DNA of 64,000 bases from CAZJYI01 sp964550025 (GCA_964550025.1 CAZJYI010000049.1:6691-70690); one strand, 5' to 3'. Shown: positions 17,232-26,285, counted from the stretch's first letter. Numbers and translations are program-made. The notes: generated by a model not told the origin, from the sequence alone.

Positions 17232-20200
17232 CTACTGGTGGGTTGGTGGCGTGACTCCCGGCGCCGTCCATCGCCTCACGGTGCAGTCGCTGAACACGGC
17301 GACGATGTCCGTTCCGTTCCGCCCGAAACCCACGGACGTGGGTCGTGCGGTGTGGTCGATCAGGGTCAGCAGGAGCTTCCCCGATTCCGTATCCCAGAGG
17401 CGAACCGTTCCGTCGTGACTCCCGCTGACGAGGCGCCTCCCGTCCGGGCTGAAAGCCAGGCCGCAGCCGCCGGCCTGAAGGCCGGTCAGGGTCGCGAGCA
17501 GCGCGCCGGACTCCGTATCCCACAACCGGATGGCGCTGTCCTTGTGCGCACAGGAGGCAAGGCGCCGGCCGTCGGGACTGAAAGACAGGCAGGTGACAGA
17601 CCGTGCGGCGTCATTGGTCAGCGTCAGCAACGCCCCGCCCGGTTCCACGCGCCACAGCCGGATGCTTCCGTCGCCGCGACCGCCGCCGACGGCGAGCTGC
17701 CTGCCATCGGGGCTGAAGACCACGGACACGACGACACCCGTGTGTCCGCCAAACGCAGTCAGTTCCTTGCCGGATGCAGTGTCCCAGAGGGTGGTTCTCC
17801 CACGGACGGACACGATACGCCCGTCTTTCGTGATGCGTTCCGTGCGGGCAGAGACGAGGAGCCTGCCGTCAGGGCTCAGGCTGAGGGCGCGTGGCCGATG
17901 CGCAGAATCGGCCACCCTGTACACCGCGTTGCCGGAGCCGCTGCCCCAGATTCTGATCGTCGGGTCTCCGAGCACCGAAGCCGCGACGTGCTTGCCGTCC
18001 TGGCTGAAGCTTATGCACTGAACAGGACCGGTGTGTCCCGCGAACGCCATCACTTCCCGACCCGTTGCGGTGTCCCAGACCCTTGCGACCGAAGGGTCAC
18101 TCAGGGACTCGTTGCCGGAGTTCCGGACCGTTGCGACGGCTGCCGCCATGCGCGCGCCATCGGGACCGAGGACTGATGCGCGGAGTTGCCCGCGGAGTCT
18201 GTCGGAGAAACAGCCCACGAGCCGTACAGTGCCGCCGTCGCACTCCGTGTTCCAGAGCTTGACACTGCCGTCTGTGCCGCCGGAGACAAGCTGGTTTCCG
18301 TCGGGGCTGAATGCGACGGCCGGCACGTTCCCCTCGTGGCCGGTGTATGTGCAGAGCAGATCGCCGCTCTTTGCGTCCCACAGGCGGATACTGCTGTCGG
18401 AGCTCCCCGATGCGACCCTCTTGCCGGAGGGGCAGACAGCGACGGATGTGACCGGCCCTTCGTGGCCGGAGAGGGTTCGCAGTAGCGGCATCGACTGATG
18501 CCGGGCCGGAGCGTCCGTGTCCCATATCCTGACGTTGCCGTCCCCGCATCCCGCGACGAGATAGCGACCGTCCGGGCCGAAAGCCAGAGACCGGGCCGAG
18601 CCATGGAGCCTCCCCGTGCTCATGACCGGGCTCTTGTCCCTTGCATCCCAGACCTTGACGCTGGCATCTCTCGCCGGGGAGGCCTGCCCTGTCGCGATCC
18701 GGTTGCCGTCCGGGCTGAAGACTGCCGTGGACACGCCGCCCACGTGAACCGAGCCATGGAGCAGGCATTTGCCGGACTGCACATCCCAGACCCGGATGCT
18801 GGGGCTGGCGGTCGTGAGAACGCGCTTGCCGTCCGGGCTGTAGTCCAACGTTGCCGATACCACGCCGTTCTTCACCGCGTGAACCGGCTCGCCGGTCTGT
18901 ATCTCCCAGACCTGTATTGTCCTGGCATGTCCCGAAGCAAAACGTTTTCCCTCGGGGTTGAAATCCACCGAAGCGACCCTGTTCTCAGTGTCGGATGCGC
19001 AGAAGAGCTGCTCCCCGCTCCGTGCGTCCCACAGCCTGACGCTGCCGTCGTCCCAGGAGGCCGAGGCGATGCGTGTGCCGTCGGGGCTGTAACGCACGCA
19101 CCGGACCGGACCGGCATGCCCCCTCAACGTCTTGACGGACCGGTCTGTACGGTCATGGAGGAAGTGCCATTCCCAGTGCCGGAGATGCTCGGGGCAGGAG
19201 TTGAGGAGGTCGCGCGCGAGCCGCGCGTTGGAACGGCGGAGTGCCCGGTTTGCCTGCGTGATGTGCGTGAAGTAGAGTGCGCGACGGGCGTTCTCCGCCT
19301 CGTCCACGGCCCGTTTGGCTTCCCGCCTGGCGTGCAGCCCCTGTTCGACGGCCACCCCTCGAGATCGACGTGCGTGCACGAGGCCGATGAGCGTGCCGGT
19401 CAGCCCCGCCGCGAGGGCTACAAGCGTGGCCGCGACGCCGATGACCAGTGCCCGGTTCCGCCTTGCGAATTTCTGCGCAAGGTACCAGGTACTGGGCGGC
19501 CGCGCCCGGATGGGCTGGTGGTTCAGGTAGCGCTGAAGGTCGGTGGCCAGTTCCGCCGCCGATTCGTAACGACGGTCGCGCTCTTTGGCCAGCGCTTTGC
19601 CGACGATGGTGTCGAGATCGCCGGCAAGCCGCCGGTCGACGGAGCTGAGCCGTTCCGGCTCCTCCTCGCAGATGGCCCGCACGGCCTGCAGCAGGCCGTC
19701 CTTCAGATCGTAGGGCAATCGACCGGCCAACAGCTCGTAGGCAATGATCCCCAGTGCGTACACGTCGCTCCGCTCGTCGATGGCGTCGGGCTTTCCTTCC
19801 GCCTGTTCGGGGCTCATGTAAGCCAGCGTGCCGACCAGCGCACCCGTCTCGGTCTCTACCGTGCTGACGCGCAGGTCGGCTTCCGTGGCCCTCGCGAGCC
19901 CGAAATCGAGGATCTTCGGTTCGCCCGAATCGTCCACGAGGATGTTTGTCGGCTTCAAATCGCGATGCACGATCCCTTTGCGGTGGGCGTACCGGACGCC
20001 TTCGGCAACCCGCAGCAGCAACGCGACGCGCGCGCGCAGGCCGAGATCGTGTTCGTCGGCATAGGCGGTCAACGGCAGGCCGCTGACGTGCTCCATGACG
20101 AAGAACGGCTGGGATTCCGAGTCAACGACGGTCACGCCCGCGTCGTAGATGCGTGCAATTGCCGGGTGTTCGAGGCGACCGAGAATCTCGACCTCCGCGC

Positions 20201-20435
20201 CGAAACGCTTCAGGATGGCGGCCGAGAGAGACCCCATCCGTGCAACCTTGATGGCCACTTTGCGGTGGGGTTGAACCTGCGTGGCCTCGTACACTCGTCC
20301 CATCCCGCCCTGCCCGATGACGCGCCCGATGTGATAGCCGTCGATGCGGGGCATCGGGCCCTCTGTCTCGCTTCCTGCGTTGCGTCCCCCGTGCTCGCTG
20401 ACGGGCGGCAAGTTACTGGCTGGGCGGACTTCCAT
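17232..20435 (-). CDS. Ser/Thr protein kinase with WD40 double propeller
   Basis: This protein of about 1067 residues has an N-terminal Hanks-type kinase: glycine loop GQGGMG (41-46), K63 in VAIKVA, catalytic HRDLKPTN (157-164) and DFG (177-179), then SPEQ of the activation segment. A hydrophobic segment follows (RNRALVIGVAATLVALAAGL), then about 14 WD40 repeats of FSPDGxxxxSGxxDxxVRLWD type, enough for two seven-bladed propellers. The kinase is therefore probably cytosolic and the propeller on the other side of the membrane or in the periplasm. I use the ATG at 20435, 11 nt after the upstream stop; ATG 20354 with GAGGG upstream is an alternative. It is third in an operon with an ECF sigma factor, suggesting it controls that sigma factor by phosphorylation. 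Confidence 0.93.
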   Translation of the reverse strand: MEVRPASNLPPVSEHGGRNAGSETEGPMPRIDGYHIGRVIGQGGMGRVYEATQVQPHRKVAIKVARMGSLSAAILKRFGAEVEILGRLEHPAIARIYDAGVTVVDSESQPFFVMEHVSGLPLTAYADEHDLGLRARVALLLRVAEGVRYAHRKGIVHRDLKPTNILVDDSGEPKILDFGLARATEADLRVSTVETETGALVGTLAYMSPEQAEGKPDAIDERSDVYALGIIAYELLAGRLPYDLKDGLLQAVRAICEEEPERLSSVDRRLAGDLDTIVGKALAKERDRRYESAAELATDLQRYLNHQPIRARPPSTWYLAQKFARRNRALVIGVAATLVALAAGLTGTLIGLVHARRSRGVAVEQGLHARREAKRAVDEAENARRALYFTHITQANRALRRSNARLARDLLNSCPEHLRHWEWHFLHDRTDRSVKTLRGHAGPVRCVRYSPDGTRIASASWDDGSVRLWDARSGEQLFCASDTENRVASVDFNPEGKRFASGHARTIQVWEIQTGEPVHAVKNGVVSATLDYSPDGKRVLTTASPSIRVWDVQSGKCLLHGSVHVGGVSTAVFSPDGNRIATGQASPARDASVKVWDARDKSPVMSTGRLHGSARSLAFGPDGRYLVAGCGDGNVRIWDTDAPARHQSMPLLRTLSGHEGPVTSVAVCPSGKRVASGSSDSSIRLWDAKSGDLLCTYTGHEGNVPAVAFSPDGNQLVSGGTDGSVKLWNTECDGGTVRLVGCFSDRLRGQLRASVLGPDGARMAAAVATVRNSGNESLSDPSVARVWDTATGREVMAFAGHTGPVQCISFSQDGKHVAASVLGDPTIRIWGSGSGNAVYRVADSAHRPRALSLSPDGRLLVSARTERITKDGRIVSVRGRTTLWDTASGKELTAFGGHTGVVVSVVFSPDGRQLAVGGGRGDGSIRLWRVEPGGALLTLTNDAARSVTCLSFSPDGRRLASCAHKDSAIRLWDTESGALLATLTGLQAGGCGLAFSPDGRRLVSGSHDGTVRLWDTESGKLLLTLIDHTARPTSVGFGRNGTDIVAVFSDCTVRRWTAPGVTPPTHQ

Positions 20436-20446
20436 GGCAGAAACGC

Positions 20447-20968
20447 TCAAGTCTTCGGGGTGGGGGAGGCGCCGAGGCGTTCGACGCACTCCAGGAACAA
20501 CTCGCGTATGGGAGCGGTCATCCACGGCCGGGACGCACACCATTTCAAACCCGCCAGAAGATCGGCATCTCCCAGTTGCGATATCTTCGTTCCGCGTCTT
20601 GTCAATGCGGCGGCAATGGCCCCGTAGTACAAGACCGTCGCGATCTCCTTTGGCAGTGGGCTGGCCGGATCTGTGCGGTGGCCCCTCCCGAAGTCTTTGA
20701 CGAAAACGAGCAACTCCGGGGGTGGCCGGGGATGAAGCAGTAGTTGACCGAATGTCTCCGGCGTGCCGGCCGCGCCCCGGCTTCCGCTCAGGGACGCCTC
20801 GGCCTCCCGGGAGAACGCGCCCAGATCAAAGAGCAGACTGCTGTTGAGCTGGTGCTCGAGGATGGCGCCGAGCTCGTCGACGGACCACAGCGGACGCGCG
20901 TCGCGCCCCGCCGTCATCAGTTCCGAGAGGTCCCTGCCGTTGGTGCTGTTGAGGGTCTTGTCTTCCAT
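20447..20968 (-). CDS. Conserved-looking unknown protein between ECF sigma and Ser/Thr kinase
   Basis: This 173-residue protein shows no signal peptide, no clear membrane helix and no motif I can name. Its N-terminal half contains a helical SVDELGAILEHQLNSSL stretch and an FGQLLLHP block. The C-terminal half is helical (LPKEIATVLYYGAIAAAL, LLAGLKWCASRPWM). The start at 20968 is preceded by GGAGG 8 nt upstream; an upstream in-frame stretch of 14 codons is less likely. It lies 66 nt after the sigma gene and 11 nt before the kinase gene, so the three are almost certainly co-transcribed. The position suggests an adaptor, a regulator of the sigma factor or a kinase substrate, but this is inference only. 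Confidence 0.8.
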   Translation of the reverse strand: MEDKTLNSTNGRDLSELMTAGRDARPLWSVDELGAILEHQLNSSLLFDLGAFSREAEASLSGSRGAAGTPETFGQLLLHPRPPPELLVFVKDFGRGHRTDPASPLPKEIATVLYYGAIAAALTRRGTKISQLGDADLLAGLKWCASRPWMTAPIRELFLECVERLGASPTPKT

Positions 20969-21034
20969 GCTCCTTGCCTCCATCCGCCGGCGCGACGCCG
21001 TGTTCAGCATATCGATACGCGGAAACGGAGCCGA

Positions 21035-21781
21035 TTACGGATCGCCCGCGAGAATGGCACGAAGTTCCTCGATTTCCGCCTGCACCTCGGCCTCATCGCC
21101 GACGTAGTCCATCACTACCTCCGTCAGCGCGCGGGCAAACATCCGTTTCGCCGTCACCAGCGTGTTGGACGCGTGCGAGGGCGAACGAAAGCCGAAGCGC
21201 CGCATGAGCTCCGAATATGGCACGGCACACTCGCCATCCAGAATCGGAGCCAGGATGCGGCACTCGAACACTTCCCTGTACACGGATTTTCCCGCTTTCT
21301 CGCACTCGCGGCGAAAACGCTCGATCGCCAGGGCGAGAACCCGGCCTGCCCAGGCCCTGTCGAAAACGGCGCGTTCCCCGGGCGGCGCGGCCAGTGCGTG
21401 GGCGTGATCGTCGATGTCGTCGATCATGCCGGGGCCCGGAGACCGCTTCTGCGCGGTCTCGCGCCGGATCACGCTCGCGAGATAGCGTTCCAGCGACGTG
21501 AGAAGAAACGTGCGGAACTTGCCGCGCCGTGGGTCGGCCCGGGCCAGCAGGTCGCCCTGCAGGATCTTCCCGCACACGAAGCCCTGCACGATGTCCTCGG
21601 CCCGATCGCGTGACAGCCTGCGCATCGTCACGAGATGGGCCGTCAGTGCAGGCAGGTAGCTGTTGACCAGCTCATCGAGGGCTTTGAACCCGGCTTCCCG
21701 CGATACGGACGCCGCTCGGTCGACGAGCGACCAGCGTGTCAGCGGGAACTCCCTGTAGCGCGGTGCGGCGTCCTTGCTCAT
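21035..21781 (-). CDS. ECF-type RNA polymerase sigma factor
   Basis: This 248-residue protein has a sigma-2 region (SRDRAEDIVQGFVCGKIL, DPRRGKFRTFLLTSLERYL) of the large ECF type common in planctomycetes and relatives. Region 4 is diverged (YSELMRRFGFRSPSHASNTLVTAKRMF). Family members direct RNA polymerase to specific promoters and are often paired with Ser/Thr kinases instead of membrane anti-sigma factors, as here. The ATG at 21781 has GGAG 9 nt upstream. A TTGGAC-17-GATAGA promoter lies at 21802-21830. Likely targets include its own operon and perhaps the divergent barrel gene, but no repeated -35/-10 motif could be confirmed by eye. Confidence 0.88.
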   Translation of the reverse strand: MSKDAAPRYREFPLTRWSLVDRAASVSREAGFKALDELVNSYLPALTAHLVTMRRLSRDRAEDIVQGFVCGKILQGDLLARADPRRGKFRTFLLTSLERYLASVIRRETAQKRSPGPGMIDDIDDHAHALAAPPGERAVFDRAWAGRVLALAIERFRRECEKAGKSVYREVFECRILAPILDGECAVPYSELMRRFGFRSPSHASNTLVTAKRMFARALTEVVMDYVGDEAEVQAEIEELRAILAGDP

Positions 21782-21801
21782 GCGCAAAACTCCACGATCA
21801 G

Positions 21802-21830
21802 TCTATCGGGCGACCGGTGCCGGCGTCCAA
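21802..21830 (-). promoter_or_regulatory. Possible promoter of the sigma-kinase operon
   Basis: Minus strand: TTGGAC (21830-21825), 17-nt spacer, GATAGA (21807-21802). Both boxes match sigma-70 only moderately; an ECF promoter could also lie here. Confidence 0.3.
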
Positions 21831-22005
21831 CGAAATAACCTGCCATCCAAAACTCGCCGCGTGTTTGCGTATCCATGGGCAGACTATGAAACGCGAACCG
21901 ACAGACTGGAAGGAGGCAGAGAGGACGAACGCAACACGCATCGTGCGGTGCGGTGGAGACGAGCAGGCGAAGTGCAGGAAACCAGAAATGACGGAGGGAG
22001 CAGTG

Positions 22006-22584
22006 ATGAACAAGTACGCGGTGTTGACGGTTGTCTACGGACTGCTGGCGGCGGGACAGGCAGCGGCCTTCGGCGGGGCCGGGGGCGAAGGCGGGAACGG
22101 GTGGGATTTCTCGGGCGGCTTCCTCGTCAGTCCGGAGTATCGCAGCATACTCGACGACGCCTACCCCGAGAGCTCGGTCACGGGCGGTTTCGCCTGGTTC
22201 GATCTCGGCGCGGCCTACCGCTGGCGGATGTCCGAAATGTTGAGCATACACGCCGGCGCGAATGTCCTGGTGAACGCCGTCACGGGCGACGACTCGTATG
22301 TGAACTTCGTCCTCGTGCCGGGCGTGAGCGGTCGCTATCGCTTCAGTCCCGCACCGTGCTTCTACGCCGGCGCCGAGGCCAACCTGAACATGCCGACCTC
22401 CGGCAGCAGTCGCTTCGACTTCAGTGCAGGCGGGCTCGGGCTGGGTCTGCTCGGTGGTTACGAGTTCCAGCGCGACTGGCGCCTCGAGCTCGGTTACCTG
22501 TACCTTCCCGTCAAAGTCAGCGGGGCGGTCAGGGGAACCAAGAACGTCGGCGGCCTTTCCATCCGGTTCGCCATGCCCTTCTGA
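22006..22584 (+). CDS. Small outer-membrane beta-barrel protein
   Basis: This 192-residue protein has a signal peptide (MNKYAVLTVVYGLLAAGQAAAF). A glycine-rich region is followed by alternating strands (FDLGAAYRWR, LSIHAGANVLVN, LELGYLYLPV) and a terminal phenylalanine (RFAMPF), typical of 8-stranded OmpA/OmpW-like barrels. GGAGGGAG precedes the ATG at 22006. No specific family is recognised. It diverges from the ECF sigma operon across 224 nt and is followed 28 nt later by a lipoprotein gene, so it could be a regulon member or an envelope-stress reporter. Confidence 0.78.
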   Translation: MNKYAVLTVVYGLLAAGQAAAFGGAGGEGGNGWDFSGGFLVSPEYRSILDDAYPESSVTGGFAWFDLGAAYRWRMSEMLSIHAGANVLVNAVTGDDSYVNFVLVPGVSGRYRFSPAPCFYAGAEANLNMPTSGSSRFDFSAGGLGLGLLGGYEFQRDWRLELGYLYLPVKVSGAVRGTKNVGGLSIRFAMPF

Positions 22585-22612
22585 AACTCGATCCCGAAAC
22601 GGGAGACCGAAC

Positions 22613-23347
22613 GTGAAGACACTATTGAGAATGGCGCTGGCAACCTGGATCCTGGGAACATGCGGCTGCGTGTCGGTGAAGCCGAGGTTCATACGGAAAG
22701 ACGCGGCGTTTCTGGCCGCGTTGGAGTCACGCGACCAGGTGGGCCTCGGCGAGTTCCGTGCGCGGCACCTGCTTCCTCCCGGACAGCAGATCGCCCTGTC
22801 GCTTGTCCTCCCCTTAGCGGGTAATGCCATGGCCGCGTGCCCACCTCAGACGGGACTCGTTCTCCCCGGCAGGTCGGAGTATTCGGACGTGCCTCACCTG
22901 GCGGAGTTGAACCGCCGGTGCCTGCGCGAGATACAGGCGGTCCTGTCGAAATCCACGCGCTTCAAGTTCATTCCCGTGGAGGCGCTGGTGCCCCCCGCCG
23001 GCTCCGGCCCTCGCGGGGCCGGTCAGGTGCGCAGCCTCTGTGCGCAGAACAAGCTGGATGCCGCCGTGGGCGTGGTTTGCCGCTTTGCCCTCGCGGGAGG
23101 ATGGGAAAAGACGCTGTCCGTTGATATGCATTGGGACATCTGCGACGCAGATGGCAGGAGACGCACGACCGTGTTTACCGTGGCGTCCACCCGCGAGACG
23201 TTCGAGGTCATTCCCAATGTCAGGGATGCCAGGTACGCGGGGCACTATGTGCAACTGGCTCGCAAGAATGCGGAGGATTTCCTGCGGTTGCTGAACGGAG
23301 ACCGACCGTTGCACGGCAACTACGGGCAGCCCCTGGCCGGGAACTGA
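22613..23347 (+). CDS. Predicted lipoprotein of unknown function
   Basis: This 244-residue protein starts with GTG (22613), preceded by GGGAG 7 nt upstream. An ATG six codons later is possible. The N-terminus is a short signal with the cysteines TCGC at about residues 17-19, an imperfect lipobox. The body (LRREIQAVL-like helix, FKFIPVEAL, LDAAVGVVCRFAL) resembles envelope proteins that compute a value from parameters, but I recognise no family. It lies 28 nt downstream of the barrel gene in the same direction. A strong hairpin (23390-23426) follows. Confidence 0.75.
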   Translation: MKTLLRMALATWILGTCGCVSVKPRFIRKDAAFLAALESRDQVGLGEFRARHLLPPGQQIALSLVLPLAGNAMAACPPQTGLVLPGRSEYSDVPHLAELNRRCLREIQAVLSKSTRFKFIPVEALVPPAGSGPRGAGQVRSLCAQNKLDAAVGVVCRFALAGGWEKTLSVDMHWDICDADGRRRTTVFTVASTRETFEVIPNVRDARYAGHYVQLARKNAEDFLRLLNGDRPLHGNYGQPLAGN

Positions 23348-23389
23348 GCAGGTCCGGCAGGTCCGTTTCCCAACCCGCTTGGACAACTC

Positions 23390-23426
23390 ACGACAAGACA
23401 CGCGAGGTCCTCGCGTGTCTTGTCGT
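23390..23426. terminator. Perfect 18-bp stem hairpin
   Basis: Two 18-nt arms (23390-23407 and 23409-23426) pair perfectly around a single T, leaving a practical 3-5 nt loop. No T-run follows, so it is more a processing or attenuation hairpin than a classical terminator. It separates the lipoprotein from the C39 gene. Confidence 0.6.
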
Positions 23427-23453
23427 CGGCAGCTGCCCTGCCGGGAACGGAAC

Positions 23454-23482
23454 TTGCTTCTTTCATCACGTGAAGGTACACG
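23454..23482 (+). promoter_or_regulatory. Possible leaderless promoter of the C39 peptidase gene
   Basis: TTGCTT (23454-23459), 17 nt, TACACG (23477-23482); the ATG follows 9 nt later with no Shine-Dalgarno sequence. The -10 box is weak. Confidence 0.3.
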
Positions 23483-23491
23483 TGACGTCGT

Positions 23492-24316
23492 ATGCGCTAT
23501 TTGCTTGAGATGCTGTTGGTGACCGTTTTGCCGATCGGGGTCGGTTTTGCAGTTGGGCGCCGGGGACCCAAGTGGATGCGTGGCGTGCGCTGGTCGGCCC
23601 TGCTCTGCGGCATGCTGTTCTTGATCGGCTGGTTCTGGCTGTCCAGCGTGCTGCGCGGCTACGCGGACACCGACGGCCCCGGGTGGCAATTGGCGGAGTA
23701 CTGGACGCAGAAGGCGCGTTGGTACGTCTACGCCGTTGTCCTGCTCGGCGGACTCGGCGTCGCCGCCGGAGGCGAATGGCATGGGCACCGCTGGTCCCGC
23801 CAGGTCGTCTACGCGTCGGCCGTGTTCTTCGTGGTGATCGCGACGGCCTGGCGCACCTTCCCCCTGTACGTCATTCTGTCGCGGGGAGAGAGCAAGCGCG
23901 ATGGTCTCGGCTTCATGCGCCAGACCGTGGAGTTCACCTGCGGCCCGGTGGCGCTGGCCAATCTCCTCGAACGCTACCACGGCCACCCACCGTTCAGCGA
24001 ACGGCGCATTGCCAAGCTCTCCGGCACCACCTACGAAGGAACGACCACCGCCGGGCTGATCCGAGCGGCCGAGAAGCTCGGGTGTCGCGTGGAGTCCTGC
24101 GGAGTGATGACGTTGGACGAGCTTTTGGCACACGGTGAACCCGCCATCGTGAAAATCGCTACCTGTCCCGGCGTACGGCACGCCACGCTCATGTTCGGCA
24201 TCAACGACAGCATGGTCTACTTCGCGGACCCGGCCTACGGGCCGCGGAAGATGACGCATGAGAACTTCCTCAAGGTCTGGTACGGCACGACGCTGACGCT
24301 CGAAGCAGGCCCGTGA
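23492..24316 (+). CDS. Membrane-anchored C39-type cysteine peptidase-like protein
   Basis: This 274-residue protein has about four hydrophobic segments in the first 125 residues, followed by a papain-like C39 domain. Q144 and C150 lie in QTVEFTCGPVAL, H230 in VRHATLMFG and D246 in VYFADPAYG, so the full catalytic set appears intact. C39 domains normally remove double-glycine leaders within ABC exporters; here no ABC transporter domain or leader peptide is attached or adjacent. The family also includes stand-alone membrane proteins of unknown substrate. No ribosome site precedes the ATG, but a -10-like box does. Its stop is followed directly by GTAG-family palindromes. Confidence 0.82.
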   Translation: MRYLLEMLLVTVLPIGVGFAVGRRGPKWMRGVRWSALLCGMLFLIGWFWLSSVLRGYADTDGPGWQLAEYWTQKARWYVYAVVLLGGLGVAAGGEWHGHRWSRQVVYASAVFFVVIATAWRTFPLYVILSRGESKRDGLGFMRQTVEFTCGPVALANLLERYHGHPPFSERRIAKLSGTTYEGTTTAGLIRAAEKLGCRVESCGVMTLDELLAHGEPAIVKIATCPGVRHATLMFGINDSMVYFADPAYGPRKMTHENFLKVWYGTTLTLEAGP

Positions 24317-24319
24317 CCG

Positions 24320-24370
24320 GTGCCGGCTGAAAGCCGGCACCACGTGTCACCGGCTGAAAGCCGGCGCTAC
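24320..24370. repeat. Paired REP-like palindromes (CCGGC-TGAAA-GCCGG)
   Basis: A perfect stem at 24320-24340 (GTGCCGGC, loop TGAAA) and a second copy at 24348-24370 ending in GCTAC, i.e. a GTAG head on the minus strand. Same family as 24458, 27290 and 42973. Confidence 0.8.
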
Positions 24371-24457
24371 TGCGTTGGACGTCCCGATGGTTACGCCGGG
24401 GGGCGCCCGCCTTGGACGTTGGAACGGTCCCGCTCGGGTTTGCGGTCTGCCGCTGGC

Positions 24458-24510
24458 GTAGCGCCGGCTTCCCAGCCGGTGAGGAGTTCCGCCGGGCTCC
24501 GTCCGGCGGG
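24458..24510. repeat. GTAG-headed REP-like element upstream of glpK
   Basis: GTAG at 24458-24461 heads a CCGGC/GCCGG stem (24463-24480), followed by a second stem of CCGCCGG and CCGGCGG type (24489-24509). The glpK promoter starts about 20 nt further on. Confidence 0.7.
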
Positions 24511-24528
24511 GCGGGCGGCCGAGACTTA

Positions 24529-24557
24529 TTGCATCAATCCGCCGTTCACGCTAACAT
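24529..24557 (+). promoter_or_regulatory. Predicted leaderless promoter of glpK
   Basis: TTGCAT (24529-24534), 17-nt spacer, TAACAT (24552-24557). The ATG begins 8 nt after the -10 box, where transcription would start, and there is no Shine-Dalgarno sequence. Confidence 0.5.
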
Positions 24558-24564
24558 CCGCGTC

Positions 24565-26058
24565 ATGAAGCAGTTTGTTCTTGCCCTCGACCAGGGAACG
24601 ACCAGTTCCCGCGCCATCATCTTCGATGGCGACAGCAACATCGTGTCCGTCGCACAGCAACCGTTCGAGCAGATCTTCCCGCACCCCGGATGGGTCGAAC
24701 ACGATGCCGAAGCCATCTGGCAGACGCAGTTGGCGACGGCCGTGGATGCGCTTGCCCGGGCCGGGTTGTCCGCTTCGGACATTTCCGCCATCGGCATCAC
24801 GAACCAACGCGAGACCGTGGTCGTGTGGGATCGGCGCACGGGCCGCCCCATTCACAACGCCATCGTCTGGCAGGATCGCCGCACGGCGGAGCAGACCGAT
24901 GCCCTCAAAGCGCACGAAACGGCGGAGCACATCCGTGAGCGGACGGGTCTGCTTCCGGATCCCTACTTCTCCGCCAGCAAGATCCACTGGTTGCTCGAAA
25001 ACGTCCCCGGCGCCCGTGACGCCGCCCGCGCGGGGCACCTGGCATTCGGGACGATCGACTCGTGGCTGGTGTACCGCCTGACGAACGGGGCCGTGCATTG
25101 CACCGACGTGTCGAACGCGAGCCGTACCATGCTCTTCGACATCCGCAAGGGCAGGTGGGACGAGGAGCTCCTGGGGCTTTTCGACGTTCCGCGTTCCATG
25201 CTGCCCGAGGTCGTCGACAGCAGCGGGGTTGCGGGAATGGCATCCAAAGACCTGCTGGGTGCCGAGGTGCCCGTTGCCGGGATCGTGGGCGACCAGCAGG
25301 CCGCCCTGTTCGGTCAGCTATGCACGCGGCCTGGCATGGTGAAGAACACTTACGGAACGGGCTGTTTCATGTTGGTGGAGACGGGCACGGAGCCCGTCAG
25401 GAGCCGGTCCAACCTGTTGACGACGGTTGCCTGGCGGAGGGCCGGTCAGCCGATGCAGTATGCGCTCGAAGGCAGCGTCTTCATCGCCGGCGCCGCGGTC
25501 CAGTGGCTGCGCGACGGCCTGGGGGTCATCGACAGCGCACCGGCCGTCAACGACCTGGCCCGGACGGTGCCGGACAGCGGCGGTGTTGTCGTCGTCCCCG
25601 CGTTTGTCGGGCTGGGCGCGCCGCACTGGGATCCGAGCGCGCGCGGTTCGATACTGGGGATTACGCGCGGGACGACAGCGGCCCACATTGCCCGGGCCAC
25701 GCTGGAAGGAATCGCGTTCCAGGTCGCCGATGTCCTGGAGGCCATGGAAAACGACATGGGTGGGAAGCTGGTTGGCCTTCGCGTTGACGGGGGCGCCGCG
25801 GCCAGCGACCTCCTGATGCAGATGCAGGCCGACATCCTGGGCGCCGAGGTGCGGCGTCCCCGGATCACCGAAACGACGGCACTTGGCGCCGCGTACATGG
25901 CCGGACTGGCGGTGGGCATCTGGGAGGATATCGACGACCTCGCTGAGCACTGGCAACTCGACCGCGCGTTCCAGCCCGCCGCGGAGGACGCCCAACGCCG
26001 CCGGATGCGCGCGGAATGGCTGCGGGCCGTCGAGCGGGCCAAGGGATGGGTGGCGTAG
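24565..26058 (+). CDS. glpK: Glycerol kinase
   Basis: This 497-residue protein is full length for GlpK and catalyses ATP-dependent phosphorylation of glycerol to sn-glycerol 3-phosphate. Visible FGGY-kinase blocks are FVLALDQGTTSSRAI at the N-terminus, the substrate loop GITNQRETVVVWD, DPYFSASKIHWLL, the hinge GDQQAALFGQ, NTYGTGCFML, FVGLGAPHWDP and the C-terminal VDGGAAASDLLMQ. The residues expected for glycerol binding (QR near 83, DQ near 245) are present. The ATG at 24565 is chosen by homology; there is no ribosome site. No glpF or glpD is next to it, so it may serve lipid or polyol turnover separately. Confidence 0.97.
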   Translation: MKQFVLALDQGTTSSRAIIFDGDSNIVSVAQQPFEQIFPHPGWVEHDAEAIWQTQLATAVDALARAGLSASDISAIGITNQRETVVVWDRRTGRPIHNAIVWQDRRTAEQTDALKAHETAEHIRERTGLLPDPYFSASKIHWLLENVPGARDAARAGHLAFGTIDSWLVYRLTNGAVHCTDVSNASRTMLFDIRKGRWDEELLGLFDVPRSMLPEVVDSSGVAGMASKDLLGAEVPVAGIVGDQQAALFGQLCTRPGMVKNTYGTGCFMLVETGTEPVRSRSNLLTTVAWRRAGQPMQYALEGSVFIAGAAVQWLRDGLGVIDSAPAVNDLARTVPDSGGVVVVPAFVGLGAPHWDPSARGSILGITRGTTAAHIARATLEGIAFQVADVLEAMENDMGGKLVGLRVDGGAAASDLLMQMQADILGAEVRRPRITETTALGAAYMAGLAVGIWEDIDDLAEHWQLDRAFQPAAEDAQRRRMRAEWLRAVERAKGWVA

Positions 26059-26285
26059 ATGTGGCCTCATACGCCATACATGCGCTACTCGTTGTATCCG
26101 TACTGAGCAGTGTTGACTCGCCCATGGTCCAGCTTGCCACGGCGCGTTGTCACGAGTCCGGCCGTGGATGGCGGGGTGTGTCCCTGTCTCGCTGCACTGC
26201 CGGGGTCAACGCGATCGGGCAGGCGTGGCGATACGGCCGGGGACTTGGCGGGGGCATGGTTACGACGCTGGTGGCGGGGGAGGGA

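Noticed and set aside
18498..20627. A 709-codon frame opposite the WD40 kinase gene
   Set aside because: Antisense to well-supported kinase and WD40 repeats; no motif.
24320..24370. Rho-independent terminators at each CCGGC palindrome
   Set aside because: They recur with a GTAG head and lack T-runs, which fits dispersed REP elements better.
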